Below, one piece after another: positions 1 to 8,439 of a stretch of DNA of 64,000 nt. The stretch is taken from NCBI GenBank assembly GCA_009691195.1, contig SHVA01000004.1:1-64000 (forward strand), given 5' to 3'. The DNA is from Solirubrobacterales bacterium (GTDB lineage Bacteria > Actinomycetota > Thermoleophilia > Solirubrobacterales > 70-9). Under the pieces are notes generated by a model. The model ran no database searches and was not told the DNA's origin. It saw only the letters and a program-made list of their open reading frames with translations. Made by a program: the position numbers and the translations under genes. How positions within the stretch are numbered: the first letter of the stretch is position 1; every line of letters begins with the position of its first letter.

Positions 1-243
1 GAGGCCGGCTGGAGGCCGGTCCGCGCGACCTACTTCAACACCATCCTGCTGCCGGCGGTCGCCGCTGTGCGCAAGCTGCGACCGCACCGCTCCTACTCGG
101 GGCGAAGCGACGCCGAGCTGACCCCGGGGGCCCTCAACCCCGTGCTCGAGCAGCCGATGCGGCTCGAGGCGGCGCTGATCAGGCGCGGCGCCTCGCTTCC
201 GTTCGGAGTCTCCATCGGGCTTCGCTGCGAGCCCGCCGTCTAG
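1..243 (+). CDS. C-terminal end of a SAM-dependent methyltransferase (partial)
   Basis: The first 80 codons are open and end in TAG at 241-243; the start lies outside the window. The visible tail reads GWRPVRATYFNTILLP, then a basic stretch, then LNPVLEQPMRLEAALIRRGASLPFGVS. This pattern is common at the C-terminus of class I SAM-dependent methyltransferases of actinobacteria, where a Tyr-Phe-Asn segment sits on the last strand. The SAM-binding motifs are not in view, so substrate and role cannot be given. The TAG stop also forms the first bases of a TAGAGT hexamer preceding the next gene. Confidence 0.5.
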   Translation, partial: EAGWRPVRATYFNTILLPAVAAVRKLRPHRSYSGRSDAELTPGALNPVLEQPMRLEAALIRRGASLPFGVSIGLRCEPAV

Positions 244-255
244 AGTCGGCGGCGC

Positions 256-501
256 ATGAGCGGCAACGGAAAGCGTCCCCGGATCGAGATCTCGGCGCCC
301 AACGCAAGCGAGGAGGAGGCCGCCGCGATCGCCGCCGCGATCGAGCGGCGCCTGGGCGAGTCGGCGGCCCCCCTCGCAGGTGAGCCGCAGATCGGCGGCT
401 GGCAGCGAGCCGCGCTGCTCGAGGGCGTTGACCACGCCCCCGCGCGGGTCCCCTGGATGCTCGAGCGCCAGGGACTTGCCGATGCGCCCCCCGTCGAATA
501 G
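256..501 (+). CDS. Small protein resembling acyl-CoA carboxylase epsilon subunit
   Basis: This 81-residue protein has an N-terminal strand (RPRIEISAPNASEEEAAAI), an Ala/Glu-rich helix and a Trp-Gln-Arg-Ala-Ala-Leu-Leu-Glu-Gly segment at about residues 49-58. That arrangement resembles the short epsilon subunits that stabilise actinobacterial acyl-CoA carboxylase complexes, but the family is poorly conserved. No carboxyltransferase gene is adjacent; the biotin-carrying alpha subunit is at 10946. There is no Shine-Dalgarno sequence. TAGAGT at 241-246 lies 9 bases before the ATG, consistent with a leaderless transcript. It could instead be an unrelated small protein. Confidence 0.45.
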   Translation: MSGNGKRPRIEISAPNASEEEAAAIAAAIERRLGESAAPLAGEPQIGGWQRAALLEGVDHAPARVPWMLERQGLADAPPVE

Positions 502-549
502 AACTCGGGGCCTCAGAGCACTCCGGACCCGCGAGCAAGGGAGTCAGTA

Positions 550-759
550 GTGGCCGTGGTCAAGATCATCGAGCTGGTCGGAAGCTCAAAGAAGTCCTCC
601 GATGACGCCGCCCAGCAGGCTCTGAAGCAGGCCCAGAGCTCGCTTCGGAACATTCGCGCGATAGACGTGGTCTCGACCGGTCTTCGCGGGGAGAACCTCG
701 ACGAGTGGCGTGCGCACGTTCGCGTCGCCTTCCTGGTCGAGGGGACCGACATCGACTGA
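550..759 (+). CDS. Dodecin family flavin-binding protein
   Basis: This 69-residue protein starts at GTG 550. It has the dodecin pattern: VVKIIELVGSSKKSSDDAAQQAL, a helix, then SLRNIRAIDVVSTG and a closing strand of the form HVRVAFLVE. Dodecins are small beta-alpha-beta-beta proteins that assemble into hollow dodecamers and store or buffer flavins (in some bacteria also CoA). The length is typical. The usual tryptophan that stacks on the flavin in archaeal dodecin (the RNIRWF or RNIKAAW context) is replaced here by Ala-Ile-Asp, so ligand preference may differ. It stands alone, convergent with the next gene. Confidence 0.8.
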   Translation: MAVVKIIELVGSSKKSSDDAAQQALKQAQSSLRNIRAIDVVSTGLRGENLDEWRAHVRVAFLVEGTDID

Positions 760-777
760 CGCCGGGGATCCTCCCGG

Positions 778-1725
778 CTAGAGCGAGACGGTCGGCGCGT
801 CCACGCGCCCCGCCAGCCAGTCCTCCCATACCACCTGCACGATCGCCAGGTCCTGGATCGCGAGCCCTGTCGAGTCGAACAGCGTGACCTCATCCTCGGA
901 GCGCCGTCCCTCGGCCTCGCCGGTGAGGACCGCGCCGAGCTCGGTCACCCCTGCGCGCTCGACGAGGCCATCCTCGACGGGCCCGGAGAGCTCGCCGCCG
1001 GCGCTCGCCTGATCCCACTCGTCGCAGAAGAGGCGGCATCGCCCGAGCGCCTCCCGCTCGACCTCGGCCTTGCCGTGGGCATCGGCGCCGAGCGCGGCCA
1101 GGTGCTTGCCGGGCTGCAGGTCGGAGGCGAGGACCACCGGCTCGGAGCCGGGGGTGACGGTGACGACGACGTCCTGCGAGGCGGCCTCCTGGCGGGTGCC
1201 GACCCCCCAGCCGAGTTCGGCGGCGAGCGCGCCGGCGATGTCGGGGCGCGAGTCGAAGCAGACGCCCGGCCCGTAGCCGGCGGCGGCGAGGCAGCGCGCC
1301 GCCCAGGCCCCGTTGACGCCGCAGCCGATCACCCCGACGCCGGCGGCCTGCGGCGGGGCGAGCGCCTGCGCCGAGACCGCCGCCGCGGCGCCGGTGCGAA
1401 GCGAGGTGACCGACGAGCACTCGATCACCGCGAGCTCCTCGCCGCTGGTCGCATCGGAGAGCACGACCACGCCGCGGACCGCAGGCATGCCCCGCTCGGC
1501 GTTGCCGGGAAAGGACGTCACCCACTTGACCAGGGCCAGGTCATCGCCGCGCGCCGGCATCGCGCGGAAGTCACCGTGAGGCGGGCTGTCGAGGTAGACC
1601 TTGGCGGGCATCACCCACTCGCCTCGCGCGTAGCGCTCGAAGGCGATCCGGGTCCGCTCGACGGCGTCGGCGGGGCTTACGGCCGCGAACACCGCCTCGG
1701 CGGAGATGACGGGGATCTCACTCAC
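778..1725 (-). CDS. Ornithine cyclodeaminase / mu-crystallin family NAD(P)-dependent enzyme
   Basis: This 315-residue protein has the family's order of elements. A substrate-binding N-terminal part (residues about 1-120) includes MPAKVYLDSP, ALVKWV, and the Ser-Leu-Arg-Thr-Gly-Ala-Ala-Ala motif. A Rossmann segment GVIGCGVNGAWAARCL follows at about 131-146. The family includes ornithine cyclodeaminase, alanine dehydrogenase of archaeal type, ketimine reductase (mu-crystallin) and opine-like synthases, and sequence alone does not separate these. It starts with GTG and has no neighbour on the same strand, so context does not suggest a substrate. Confidence 0.75.
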   Translation of the reverse strand: MSEIPVISAEAVFAAVSPADAVERTRIAFERYARGEWVMPAKVYLDSPPHGDFRAMPARGDDLALVKWVTSFPGNAERGMPAVRGVVVLSDATSGEELAVIECSSVTSLRTGAAAAVSAQALAPPQAAGVGVIGCGVNGAWAARCLAAAGYGPGVCFDSRPDIAGALAAELGWGVGTRQEAASQDVVVTVTPGSEPVVLASDLQPGKHLAALGADAHGKAEVEREALGRCRLFCDEWDQASAGGELSGPVEDGLVERAGVTELGAVLTGEAEGRRSEDEVTLFDSTGLAIQDLAIVQVVWEDWLAGRVDAPTVSL

Positions 1726-1813
1726 AGGAGGGATTCATACGTCAACTCGCCGCCGGGCTCGCCCAGGCCGCCCGTTACTTGACGGAAGCCACCCGCCGAA
1801 CCACACTGACGCA

Positions 1814-2506
1814 ATGCGGATCGCCGTCTTCCTATGTAGCGCCTGCTGTCTGTTCGCCGCCGCCGGGCCGGAGGCGATGGCCAGCGGTCACGCGGAAAAG
1901 CCGGCGGTGGCACTCATGTTCCACCCGGGCGGGTTCATCTTCAACGACAACCCCAAGATGCCCGAGGCCGTGAAGGCCGCGCGCGACGAGGGCTTTCGGC
2001 CGATATCCGTGCAGTACACGCTCTGGAACCTCCCGCGCGCCGTCAAGGACGCCGTCCGGGCCGCCAAGGAACAGCGCAGCCGCGGCCGCACGGTATTCGC
2101 CTACGGGGACTCGGCAGGCGGCACCCTCGCCTGCCTTCTGGCCCAGCGCGGCCTCGCGCAGGGAGCCGCCGTCCAAGCGCCCGTATCCAACATCCCGAAG
2201 TTCCTGAAGCTGCTGCCGCCTGGGGCTGCCGACCTCATGCAGGTCACCGACGTGGAGGCCCAGCTGCGCTTCTCTCCATCCAAGCACTCGACCCGGAGCC
2301 CGATCCTCGCCTTCGCCGCGGTGGACGACGACCTTTCGGCCGCGACCACGAGCTGGGCCCGCCGGGACCCCCTCGTCAAGGCGCGATCCATTCCGGGTAC
2401 GCACCTCGACTCGTCGTTCTACGGGCCCACGCTGGAGCGAGCGATCGGGTGGCTGGCCTCGCGGCGAGACCTCGAGCGGCGGCGCAGCACCAGCCGACTA
2501 GGCTGA
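1814..2506 (+). CDS. Secreted alpha/beta hydrolase (esterase/lipase type)
   Basis: From ATG 1814 the product is 230 residues. The frame stays open upstream to 1706, but that extension overlaps the divergent gene and is Arg/Pro-rich. The chosen start gives a plausible signal peptide (MRIAVFLCSACCLFAAAG). The mature part has HPGG at about residues 40-43 (oxyanion-hole region of the HGG esterase group), the nucleophile elbow Gly-Asp-Ser-Ala-Gly-Gly at about 97-102, an Asp in the AAVDDD segment and a His in GTHLDS. These are the expected Ser-Asp-His parts of a carboxylic ester hydrolase acting outside the membrane. The substrate is unknown. Confidence 0.65.
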   Translation: MRIAVFLCSACCLFAAAGPEAMASGHAEKPAVALMFHPGGFIFNDNPKMPEAVKAARDEGFRPISVQYTLWNLPRAVKDAVRAAKEQRSRGRTVFAYGDSAGGTLACLLAQRGLAQGAAVQAPVSNIPKFLKLLPPGAADLMQVTDVEAQLRFSPSKHSTRSPILAFAAVDDDLSAATTSWARRDPLVKARSIPGTHLDSSFYGPTLERAIGWLASRRDLERRRSTSRLG

Positions 2507-2510
2507 ACCG

Positions 2511-3995
2511 GTGAGCCAGAGCAACGGCGTCCCGGGGCGTTCCATCTCGGTGGGAATCGTCGGCGCCGGCTTCGGCGGCGTCGGGCTGGGGATCCGCCTG
2601 AAGCAGGAGGGGATCGAGGACTTCACGATCTTCGAGCGAGGGGACTCGGTCGGGGGAGTCTGGCGAGCCAACACCTACCCGGGCGCCGCCTGCGATGTCC
2701 CCTCCCACCTCTACTCCTTCTCCTTCGCTCCGGGGCACCGCTGGTCGCGCCGCTACGCCCCGCAGTCGGAGATCCTCTCCTACCTCGAAGAGATCACCGA
2801 CGAGTTCGGGATTCGCCCGCACCTGCGGCTGGGCCTCGGCGTGGAGTCCGCCTCTTTCGACGCGGACTCGGGCTCGTGGACGCTGACCGACAGCGAGGGC
2901 GAGCAGCATCGCTTCGACACGCTGGTCACGGCCTGCGGACAGCTCACCAACCCCGCCGTGCCACCGATTCCGGGGATCGACGAGTTCGGCGGCAGCGTCT
3001 TCCACTCGGCCGAATGGGACCACGACCACGACCTCAGCGGCGAGCGGGTCGCGGTGATCGGCACCGGCGCCAGCTCGATCCAGTTCGTGCCCGCGATCGC
3101 CGACCGCGTCGCCCATCTCGACATCTACCAGCGCTCGGCCCCGTGGATCCTGCCCAAGGCGGACCGCGAGTACCCGCCCTGGGAGCGGCGCCTGTTCCGC
3201 GCGGCGCCGGCGCGCGTCACCGCGAGCAGGGTCGGGTTGGTCGCCTTGCTCGAGATCGCCGCCCACGCGTTCACGGGTAAGGACTGGATCGCCGGGCCCT
3301 TCCAACGGTTCGCCGACCACGAAAGGCGAAAGGCGCTGGCCGGCGATCCCGAGCTGATCGCCAAGACGGCCCCTGACTACTTCCTCGGTTGCAAGCGGAT
3401 CCTGGTCACCAGCGAGTGGTACCCGACGCTGCTGCGAGACGACGTCGATCTGATTGACGGGGCGATCGAGCGCGTCACGGCCTCCGGCATGATCGATGCC
3501 CAGGGCGTCGAGCGCCCGGCCGACACGATCATCTGGGGGACCGGCTTTCACTCCCGCGACTTCGTCGCCCCGATGGAGATCCGTGGCCTCGAGGACCGTG
3601 AGCTCAACCGGGAATGGGGCGAGCGCCCCGAGGCGTTCCTGGGGACGACCGTGTCCGGCTTTCCCAACCTGTTCGTGCTCTACGGGCCCAACACCAACCA
3701 CATCGCCGGCTCGGTTCCCTGGGTGCTCGAGTGCCAGTACGACTACGCGCTGGACGCGATCAGGCGGATCCGCGAGCAGGGCCTCCGCTGGATCGACCTG
3801 AAGCCGGAGGCGCAGGAGGGCTGGCGCCGCGAGATCGACCTGCGCAGCGAGGCGACGACCTGGACGGGCGGGGACTGCGGCAACTGGTACCTGAACGCGG
3901 CGGGCGAGAACACCAACAACTGGCCCGGGCCCTGGCTCGAGTACAAGCGTCGAACCAGGCGGATCAACCCCGGCGACTACCGCGCCGCCGTCTAA
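2511..3995 (+). CDS. Flavin-containing monooxygenase, Baeyer-Villiger type I
   Basis: This 494-residue enzyme has an N-terminal FAD site GAGFGG at residues 18-23 and a second dinucleotide motif GTGASS at 184-189 for NADPH. Between them at 159-170 is FGGSVFHSAEWD, which fits the FxGxxxHxxxW(P/D) fingerprint of type I Baeyer-Villiger monooxygenases. Family members insert oxygen next to a ketone, or oxidise S or N atoms, using FAD, NADPH and O2. The start is GTG 2511, 4 bases after the hydrolase stop, with TAGGCT at 2499-2504 as a possible -10. The pairing with an esterase is the classic order for ketone-to-ester breakdown, but the hydrolase appears to be exported, so a joint pathway is only a suggestion. 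Confidence 0.85.
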   Translation: MSQSNGVPGRSISVGIVGAGFGGVGLGIRLKQEGIEDFTIFERGDSVGGVWRANTYPGAACDVPSHLYSFSFAPGHRWSRRYAPQSEILSYLEEITDEFGIRPHLRLGLGVESASFDADSGSWTLTDSEGEQHRFDTLVTACGQLTNPAVPPIPGIDEFGGSVFHSAEWDHDHDLSGERVAVIGTGASSIQFVPAIADRVAHLDIYQRSAPWILPKADREYPPWERRLFRAAPARVTASRVGLVALLEIAAHAFTGKDWIAGPFQRFADHERRKALAGDPELIAKTAPDYFLGCKRILVTSEWYPTLLRDDVDLIDGAIERVTASGMIDAQGVERPADTIIWGTGFHSRDFVAPMEIRGLEDRELNREWGERPEAFLGTTVSGFPNLFVLYGPNTNHIAGSVPWVLECQYDYALDAIRRIREQGLRWIDLKPEAQEGWRREIDLRSEATTWTGGDCGNWYLNAAGENTNNWPGPWLEYKRRTRRINPGDYRAAV

Positions 3996-4001
3996 TCCCC
4001 C

Positions 4002-4019
4002 CAAACTAGATCAGGTTTG
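4002..4019. promoter_or_regulatory. Inverted repeat upstream of the sulfite reductase gene
   Basis: CAAAC at 4002-4006 and GTTTG at 4015-4019 are inverted copies separated by 8 bases. CTAGAT also occurs twice (4006-4011 and 4020-4025) as a direct repeat overlapping this element. This is the only AT-richer patch in the 96 bases before the sulfite reductase start, so it is the likely site for promoter and operator. It does not match the element before sat at 6776. Confidence 0.35.
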
Positions 4020-4091
4020 CTAGATTGAGCCGTACCCGGTAGCGGGCACACTCTTCAACTCGCACGGCGAACTCGAAAGGAAGCGGCCCCG

Positions 4092-5984
4092 ATGGAGCCA
4101 GTCTCCACTCCCTCAACGGATACCGCCAAGGCCGAGCCCGAGCTCGACCAGGACGTCGGCAAGAAGCAGACCGGCAAGGGCAAGCGCGGCTCGCTCGAGA
4201 ACCCCGAGGTCTACGAGAACGTCCCGGGGCACGTGATCCCGATCCTCGAGCGCGAGTTCGACGACTTCGACACCGAGGCCGCCGGCTTCCTCCGCGGCGA
4301 GCAGACCGAAGAGCAGTTCATCGGCTTCCGCCTCAAGCAGGGCGTCTACGGCCAGCGCCAACCCGACGTGCAGATGGTCCGCGTCAAGCTCCCCTTCGGC
4401 GGCGTCACCCCCGAGCAGATGGAGATGTTCGCCGAGGTGGTCGAGCGCTACGCGCCCCTCAACAAGGGCCACATCACGACCCGCCAGAACATCCAGATCC
4501 ACCACGTCCCGCTGGCCGACATGACCGAGGTCATCCGCCTGATCAGCGACACCGGGCTGTCCTCACGCGAGGGCTGCGGCAACACGGTCCGCAACGTCAC
4601 CGGTGACCCCTGGGCCGGCGTCTGCGAGGGCGAGCCCTTCGACATCACCCCCTACGCGGGCGCCTACGTGCGCTACTTCGTCCGCCACCCCACCACCCAG
4701 CTGATGCCGCGCAAGGTCAAGACAGCCTTCACCGCGACCGAGGAGGACCGGGCGATCACCGGCATCCACGACGTCGGCTTCATCCCGAAGGTCCGTGAGA
4801 TCGAGGGGCGCGGCGAGGTCCGCGGCGTCGAGATCCGGGTCGGCGGCGGCACCTCGATCATGCCCCGGGTCGCTCCAACGCTGAGCGAGTTCGTCGAGCT
4901 CGACAACGGCGACTACCTCAAGTGGACCGAGGCGGCGCTTCGCATCTTCGATCGCCAGCAGTGGCTGCGCGTCAACCGGGCCCGCGCCCGGATCAAGGTG
5001 CTGGTGGACAAGATCGGCATGGACGCCTTCCGCGAGATGGTCGAGCAGGAGCTCGAGGGCGACTGGGTCGCCGAGCGCGACTTCTCGATCGATCACATGC
5101 TGTTCGTCGATGACGAGGAGGCCGGCGCCCCCGCGATTCCCGATGGCTACGGCTCCCCCAACGGCGACGCCTCCGAGTTCGAGCGCTTCAAGCAGGCCAA
5201 CGTCGCGCCGCAGCGCCAGCAGGGCTTCTCGACGATCGAGGTCAAGGTCACCCGTGGCGACCTCTCGCCCGAGCAGTTCCGCGGCCTTGCCTCGATCATG
5301 CGTGACTTCTCGGGGGGCTACGCGCGCTCCACCGTCCAGCAGAACATGGTCCTGCGCTGGGTCCGCAGCGAGTCGCTCTACGACGCCTGGCAGCGACTGG
5401 TCGAGCTCGGGCTCGGCGATGCCGGCGCCGACGAGATCACCGACGTCGTCAGCTGCCCGGGCACCGACTCGTGCAAGCTCGGCATCACCAGCTCGATGGG
5501 GCTCAACCGCGTCGTCCAGGAGCGGATCGAGGAGATGCAGATCTCCGACCCGCTGACCAAGCGGGTCCACATCAAGATGTCCGGCTGCCCCAACGGCTGC
5601 AGCCAGCACCACATCGCCAACATCGGCTTCTATGGCGCCTCGATCAAGGTGGGCGACCACACGATCCCGGCCTACATCGCGCACCTCGGCGGCAACTACG
5701 AGGGCGGCGAGGTCGTCTACGGCCACAGGCTGAAGGCGCGCCTCCCCGCGAAGCGGGTCCCCGATGCGGTGGAGCGCTGGCTGCGCCACTACGAGGACAA
5801 CCGCAACGAGGGCGAGGAGTTCAACGCCTTCGTCGAGCGGGTCGGCACCGAGCCCTTCGAGGAGCTGATCTCCGAGCTGCGGCTGCCGGTCGAGTTCAAC
5901 GCCGAGAACCTGATGCACTTCATCGACTGGAGCCGGACCGAGACCTACAAGGTCGAGCGTGGCGAGGGCGAGTGCGCAGTCTGA
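4092..5984 (+). CDS. sir: Ferredoxin-type sulfite (or nitrite) reductase, siroheme and 4Fe-4S
   Basis: This 630-residue protein has the two-repeat architecture of the siroheme reductases. The four cluster cysteines are C455 and C461 (in CPGTDSC) and C499 and C503 (in SGCPNGC); the last also supplies the siroheme ligand in this family. The enzyme reduces sulfite to sulfide with six electrons, normally from ferredoxin. Nitrite reductases of the NirA type look similar, but the APS reductase start codon overlaps the stop codon here and sat/cysC follow, which favours sulfite. The first 30 residues are charged and low-complexity. AAAGGAAG lies about 10 bases before the ATG as ribosome binding site. 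Confidence 0.88.
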   Translation: MEPVSTPSTDTAKAEPELDQDVGKKQTGKGKRGSLENPEVYENVPGHVIPILEREFDDFDTEAAGFLRGEQTEEQFIGFRLKQGVYGQRQPDVQMVRVKLPFGGVTPEQMEMFAEVVERYAPLNKGHITTRQNIQIHHVPLADMTEVIRLISDTGLSSREGCGNTVRNVTGDPWAGVCEGEPFDITPYAGAYVRYFVRHPTTQLMPRKVKTAFTATEEDRAITGIHDVGFIPKVREIEGRGEVRGVEIRVGGGTSIMPRVAPTLSEFVELDNGDYLKWTEAALRIFDRQQWLRVNRARARIKVLVDKIGMDAFREMVEQELEGDWVAERDFSIDHMLFVDDEEAGAPAIPDGYGSPNGDASEFERFKQANVAPQRQQGFSTIEVKVTRGDLSPEQFRGLASIMRDFSGGYARSTVQQNMVLRWVRSESLYDAWQRLVELGLGDAGADEITDVVSCPGTDSCKLGITSSMGLNRVVQERIEEMQISDPLTKRVHIKMSGCPNGCSQHHIANIGFYGASIKVGDHTIPAYIAHLGGNYEGGEVVYGHRLKARLPAKRVPDAVERWLRHYEDNRNEGEEFNAFVERVGTEPFEELISELRLPVEFNAENLMHFIDWSRTETYKVERGEGECAV

Positions 5985-6715
5985 TGAAGCCTCCCGCCAC
6001 ACTTACGGGCTCCGTGCCGACCACAGGACTGGACAGCCCTCCCTTCGACCCCGAGCAGGTTGCCGCCGAGCTCGAGTCGGCGAGCACCGAGGACGCCCTG
6101 CGCTGGGCGATCGAGACCTTCGGCCAGAAGCTCTACATCGCCTGCTCGTTCCAGAAGACCAGCTCGATCACCGTCCACATGGCCTCGCAGATAGATCCCG
6201 AGGCGCGCTTCTTCTACATCGACACCGACGTCCTCTTCCCCGAGACCTACGAGACCAAGGAGCGCCTGGAGCAGCGCTACGGCACGAAGTTCCACCGCTA
6301 CAGCTCGATGACCCTCGAGCAGCAGGCCGGCCTCTACGGCGACGAGCTCTGGGGGCGCGATCCCGACGCCTGCTGCGGCATCCGCAAGGTGGACCCGATG
6401 CGCTCCGCGCTCGCCTCGGTGGACTGCTGGGTCTCGGGCATCCGCCGCGAGGACTCGCAGTCGCGCGCCTCGGCGCCGAAGTTCGCCTGGGACAAGCGCT
6501 TCAACCTCTGGAAGCTGAACCCGCTCGCCGACTGGTCCGAGCAGGACGTCTGGCGCTACATCAGCGACAACGACATCCCCTACAACTCCCTTCACGACGA
6601 GGGCTATCCCTCGATCGGCTGCACCCACTGCACCCGCAGGCCCGCCGCCGGCGAGGACGCTCGCGCCGGCCGCTGGGCCGGCACCACGAAGACCGAGTGC
6701 GGGCTGCACGGCTAG
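5984..6715 (+). CDS. cysH: APS reductase (assimilatory, iron-sulfur type)
   Basis: The start ATG at 5984 overlaps the sulfite reductase TGA. An open frame continues upstream to 5471 but only as antisense-like reading inside the previous gene. The 243-residue product has the PP-loop-type reductase core (IACSFQKTSS near residues 50-59). The cysteine set Cys130-Cys131 (CCGIRKVDP) and Cys213-Cys216 (CTHC) binds the 4Fe-4S cluster typical of enzymes that use adenosine 5'-phosphosulfate rather than PAPS. Cys239 in the terminal ECGLHG is the catalytic thiol. It produces sulfite for the upstream enzyme with thioredoxin as donor. Translational coupling suggests matched amounts of the two reductases. 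Confidence 0.9.
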   Translation: MKPPATLTGSVPTTGLDSPPFDPEQVAAELESASTEDALRWAIETFGQKLYIACSFQKTSSITVHMASQIDPEARFFYIDTDVLFPETYETKERLEQRYGTKFHRYSSMTLEQQAGLYGDELWGRDPDACCGIRKVDPMRSALASVDCWVSGIRREDSQSRASAPKFAWDKRFNLWKLNPLADWSEQDVWRYISDNDIPYNSLHDEGYPSIGCTHCTRRPAAGEDARAGRWAGTTKTECGLHG

Positions 6716-6775
6716 GGGTCAGCGCCCCGCCTGATGGCGAAGCCGTCTGACCGCAAGCCCTTCACCCATTCCCAC

Positions 6776-6799
6776 CTTTCTTGACCACTCGGCTACCCT
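6776..6799 (+). promoter_or_regulatory. Promoter/operator-like element before sat
   Basis: The 11-mer CTTTCTTGACC at 6776-6786 is identical to the right arm (reverse strand) of the inverted repeat at 9802-9828 before the permease gene. The following ACTCGG also matches that site's spacer apart from one base. TACCCT at 6794-6799 lies 10 bases before the GTG start of sat and could be the -10 of a leaderless transcript, so a protein bound here would block the polymerase. The nearby cysteine-free Rrf2 regulator is the obvious candidate ligand, by inference. Confidence 0.5.
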
Positions 6800-6809
6800 T
6801 GCGCGCCCC

Positions 6810-7871
6810 GTGACTACCTCACTGCAACTGAATGAGCGCCAGACCGCCGACTTCGAGATGATCGGAAACGGTGGGTTCGCGCCGCTGACCGGCCCCCAGG
6901 GCTCCGCCGACTGGAAGAGCGTGGTCGAGAACATGACCCTCGCCGCCGGCGACTATTGGCCCATCCCGATCACCCTCGCCACGGACCTCGAGGCCTCCGA
7001 GGGCGACACGGTCGAGCTGACCAGCGACGAGGGCAAGGCCCTGGGGACGCTGACCGTCAGCGAGATCTTCGAGCGCGATATGGAGGCAGAGGCCGAGGGC
7101 GTCTACCTGACGGCCGACAAGGAGCATCCCGGCGTCGCCGCCATCTTCGAGGAGGGCGCGCGCTGCATCGCCGGCAGCTACGAGGTCGGGGCGCTGCCCG
7201 ACCACGAGCAGGCGTTCATGAAACGCTACCTCTCGCCCGAGGAGTCCAAGCAGGCCTTCGCCGACCGCGGCTGGAAGCGGATCGTCGCCTTCCAGACCCG
7301 CAACCCGATCCACCGCGCCCACGAGTACGTGACCAAGGCGGCGCTGGAGATCAACGACGGGCTCATGATCCACCCCCTGATCGGCAAGACCAAGGAGGGC
7401 GACATCTCCGCCGAGGTGCGGATGCGTTGCTACGAGGTCCTGATGCAGGACTACTACCCGGAGGACCGCGTGATCCTCAACGTCTTCCCCTCGAAGATGC
7501 ACTACGCGGGCCCGCGTGAGGCTGTGCTGCACGCGATCGCGCGCCGCAACTACGGGGCCACGCACTTCATCGTCGGCCGCGACCACGCCGGCGTCGGTGA
7601 CTACTACGGCACCTACGACGCCCAGCGGATCTTCGACGACCTGGATATCGACAAGCTCGGCATCCAGCCGCTGTTCTTCGATCACAGCTTCTGGTGCAAC
7701 AAGTGCGAGGGCATGGCCTCGGGCAAGACCTGCCCGCACGACCCCGACGCCCACGTCTTCCTCAGCGGCACAAAGGTTCGCGAGATGCTCGACAACGGTG
7801 AGCTGCCTCCTCCGGAGTTCAGCCGCCCCGAGGTCGCGCAGATCCTGATCGACGCATACCGCAACGACTAA
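6810..7871 (+). CDS. sat: Sulfate adenylyltransferase (ATP sulfurylase)
   Basis: This 353-residue enzyme is of the single-subunit Sat type, not CysDN. It carries QTRNPIHRAHE at residues 162-172 (ATP phosphate contacts) and GRDHAGVGDYYG from 256. A zinc-like set C296, C299, C308 and H310 is as seen in thermophile-type ATP sulfurylases. It joins sulfate and ATP to give APS and pyrophosphate, the first step of assimilation. The start is GTG 6810 with no Shine-Dalgarno sequence. An operator-like element ends 10 bases upstream. The APS kinase gene follows after 16 bases with its own ribosome binding site, so the two are probably one transcript. Confidence 0.93.
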   Translation: MTTSLQLNERQTADFEMIGNGGFAPLTGPQGSADWKSVVENMTLAAGDYWPIPITLATDLEASEGDTVELTSDEGKALGTLTVSEIFERDMEAEAEGVYLTADKEHPGVAAIFEEGARCIAGSYEVGALPDHEQAFMKRYLSPEESKQAFADRGWKRIVAFQTRNPIHRAHEYVTKAALEINDGLMIHPLIGKTKEGDISAEVRMRCYEVLMQDYYPEDRVILNVFPSKMHYAGPREAVLHAIARRNYGATHFIVGRDHAGVGDYYGTYDAQRIFDDLDIDKLGIQPLFFDHSFWCNKCEGMASGKTCPHDPDAHVFLSGTKVREMLDNGELPPPEFSRPEVAQILIDAYRND

Positions 7872-7887
7872 AGGAGCACGCTTTCTG

Positions 7888-8439
7888 ATGGCTAACGACA
7901 AGGGCTTCACGCTTTGGTTCACCGGCCTCTCCGGCGCCGGCAAGACGACGATCTCGAAGATCGTCGAGGAAGAGCTTCGCGCGCGTCGCTCACGGCTCGA
8001 GATCCTCGACGGCGACGTCGTCCGCGAGAACCTCTCCAAGGGGCTCGGCTTCTCCAAGGAGGACCGCGACACCAACATCCGCCGGATCGCCTTCGTCGCC
8101 GACCTGCTGTCGCGCAACGGCGTCCCGGTGATCACCGCCGCGATCTCCCCCTACCGCGAGATCCGCGACGAGGCCCGCGAGACGATGGGCGACCGCTTCA
8201 TCGAGGTCTTCGTCAAGGCCTCCGTCGAGGTCTGCGCCGATCGTGACGTCAAGGGCCTCTACGCGAAGGCGTTCTCGGGCGAGATCAAGGAGTTCACCGG
8301 CGTCTCGGACCCCTATGAGGAGCCGCTCAGCCCCGAGATCGTGCTCGAGACCGAGACCGAGACGCCCGAGGAGTCAGCGGGCCGTCTGATCGCACTGCTC
8401 GAGGAGCGCCAGCTGATTCCGGCCGCTCAGCCAGCCTGA
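7888..8439 (+). CDS. cysC: Adenylylsulfate kinase (APS kinase)
   Basis: This 183-residue protein has the P-loop GLSGAGKT at residues 13-20, followed by LDGDVVRENLSKGLGFSKEDRDTNIRRI, the APS-binding signature. It phosphorylates APS at the 3' position to give PAPS. AAGGAG precedes the ATG by 12 bases. Because the CysH here has the cysteine pattern of an APS reductase, PAPS is not needed for sulfide synthesis and probably feeds sulfotransferases. The coding end overlaps the convergent PHP gene by 13 bases. Confidence 0.93.
   Translation: MANDKGFTLWFTGLSGAGKTTISKIVEEELRARRSRLEILDGDVVRENLSKGLGFSKEDRDTNIRRIAFVADLLSRNGVPVITAAISPYREIRDEARETMGDRFIEVFVKASVEVCADRDVKGLYAKAFSGEIKEFTGVSDPYEEPLSPEIVLETETETPEESAGRLIALLEERQLIPAAQPA

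Noticed and set aside
2376-4004. 542-residue open frame on the minus strand
   Set aside because: It lies opposite the monooxygenase gene, has a composition typical of antisense frames in GC-rich DNA and no recognisable domain.
4563-6002. 479-residue open frame on the minus strand opposite sulfite reductase
   Set aside because: Antisense shadow: Leu/Val/Asp-rich with no motif, and the forward frame is clearly sulfite reductase.
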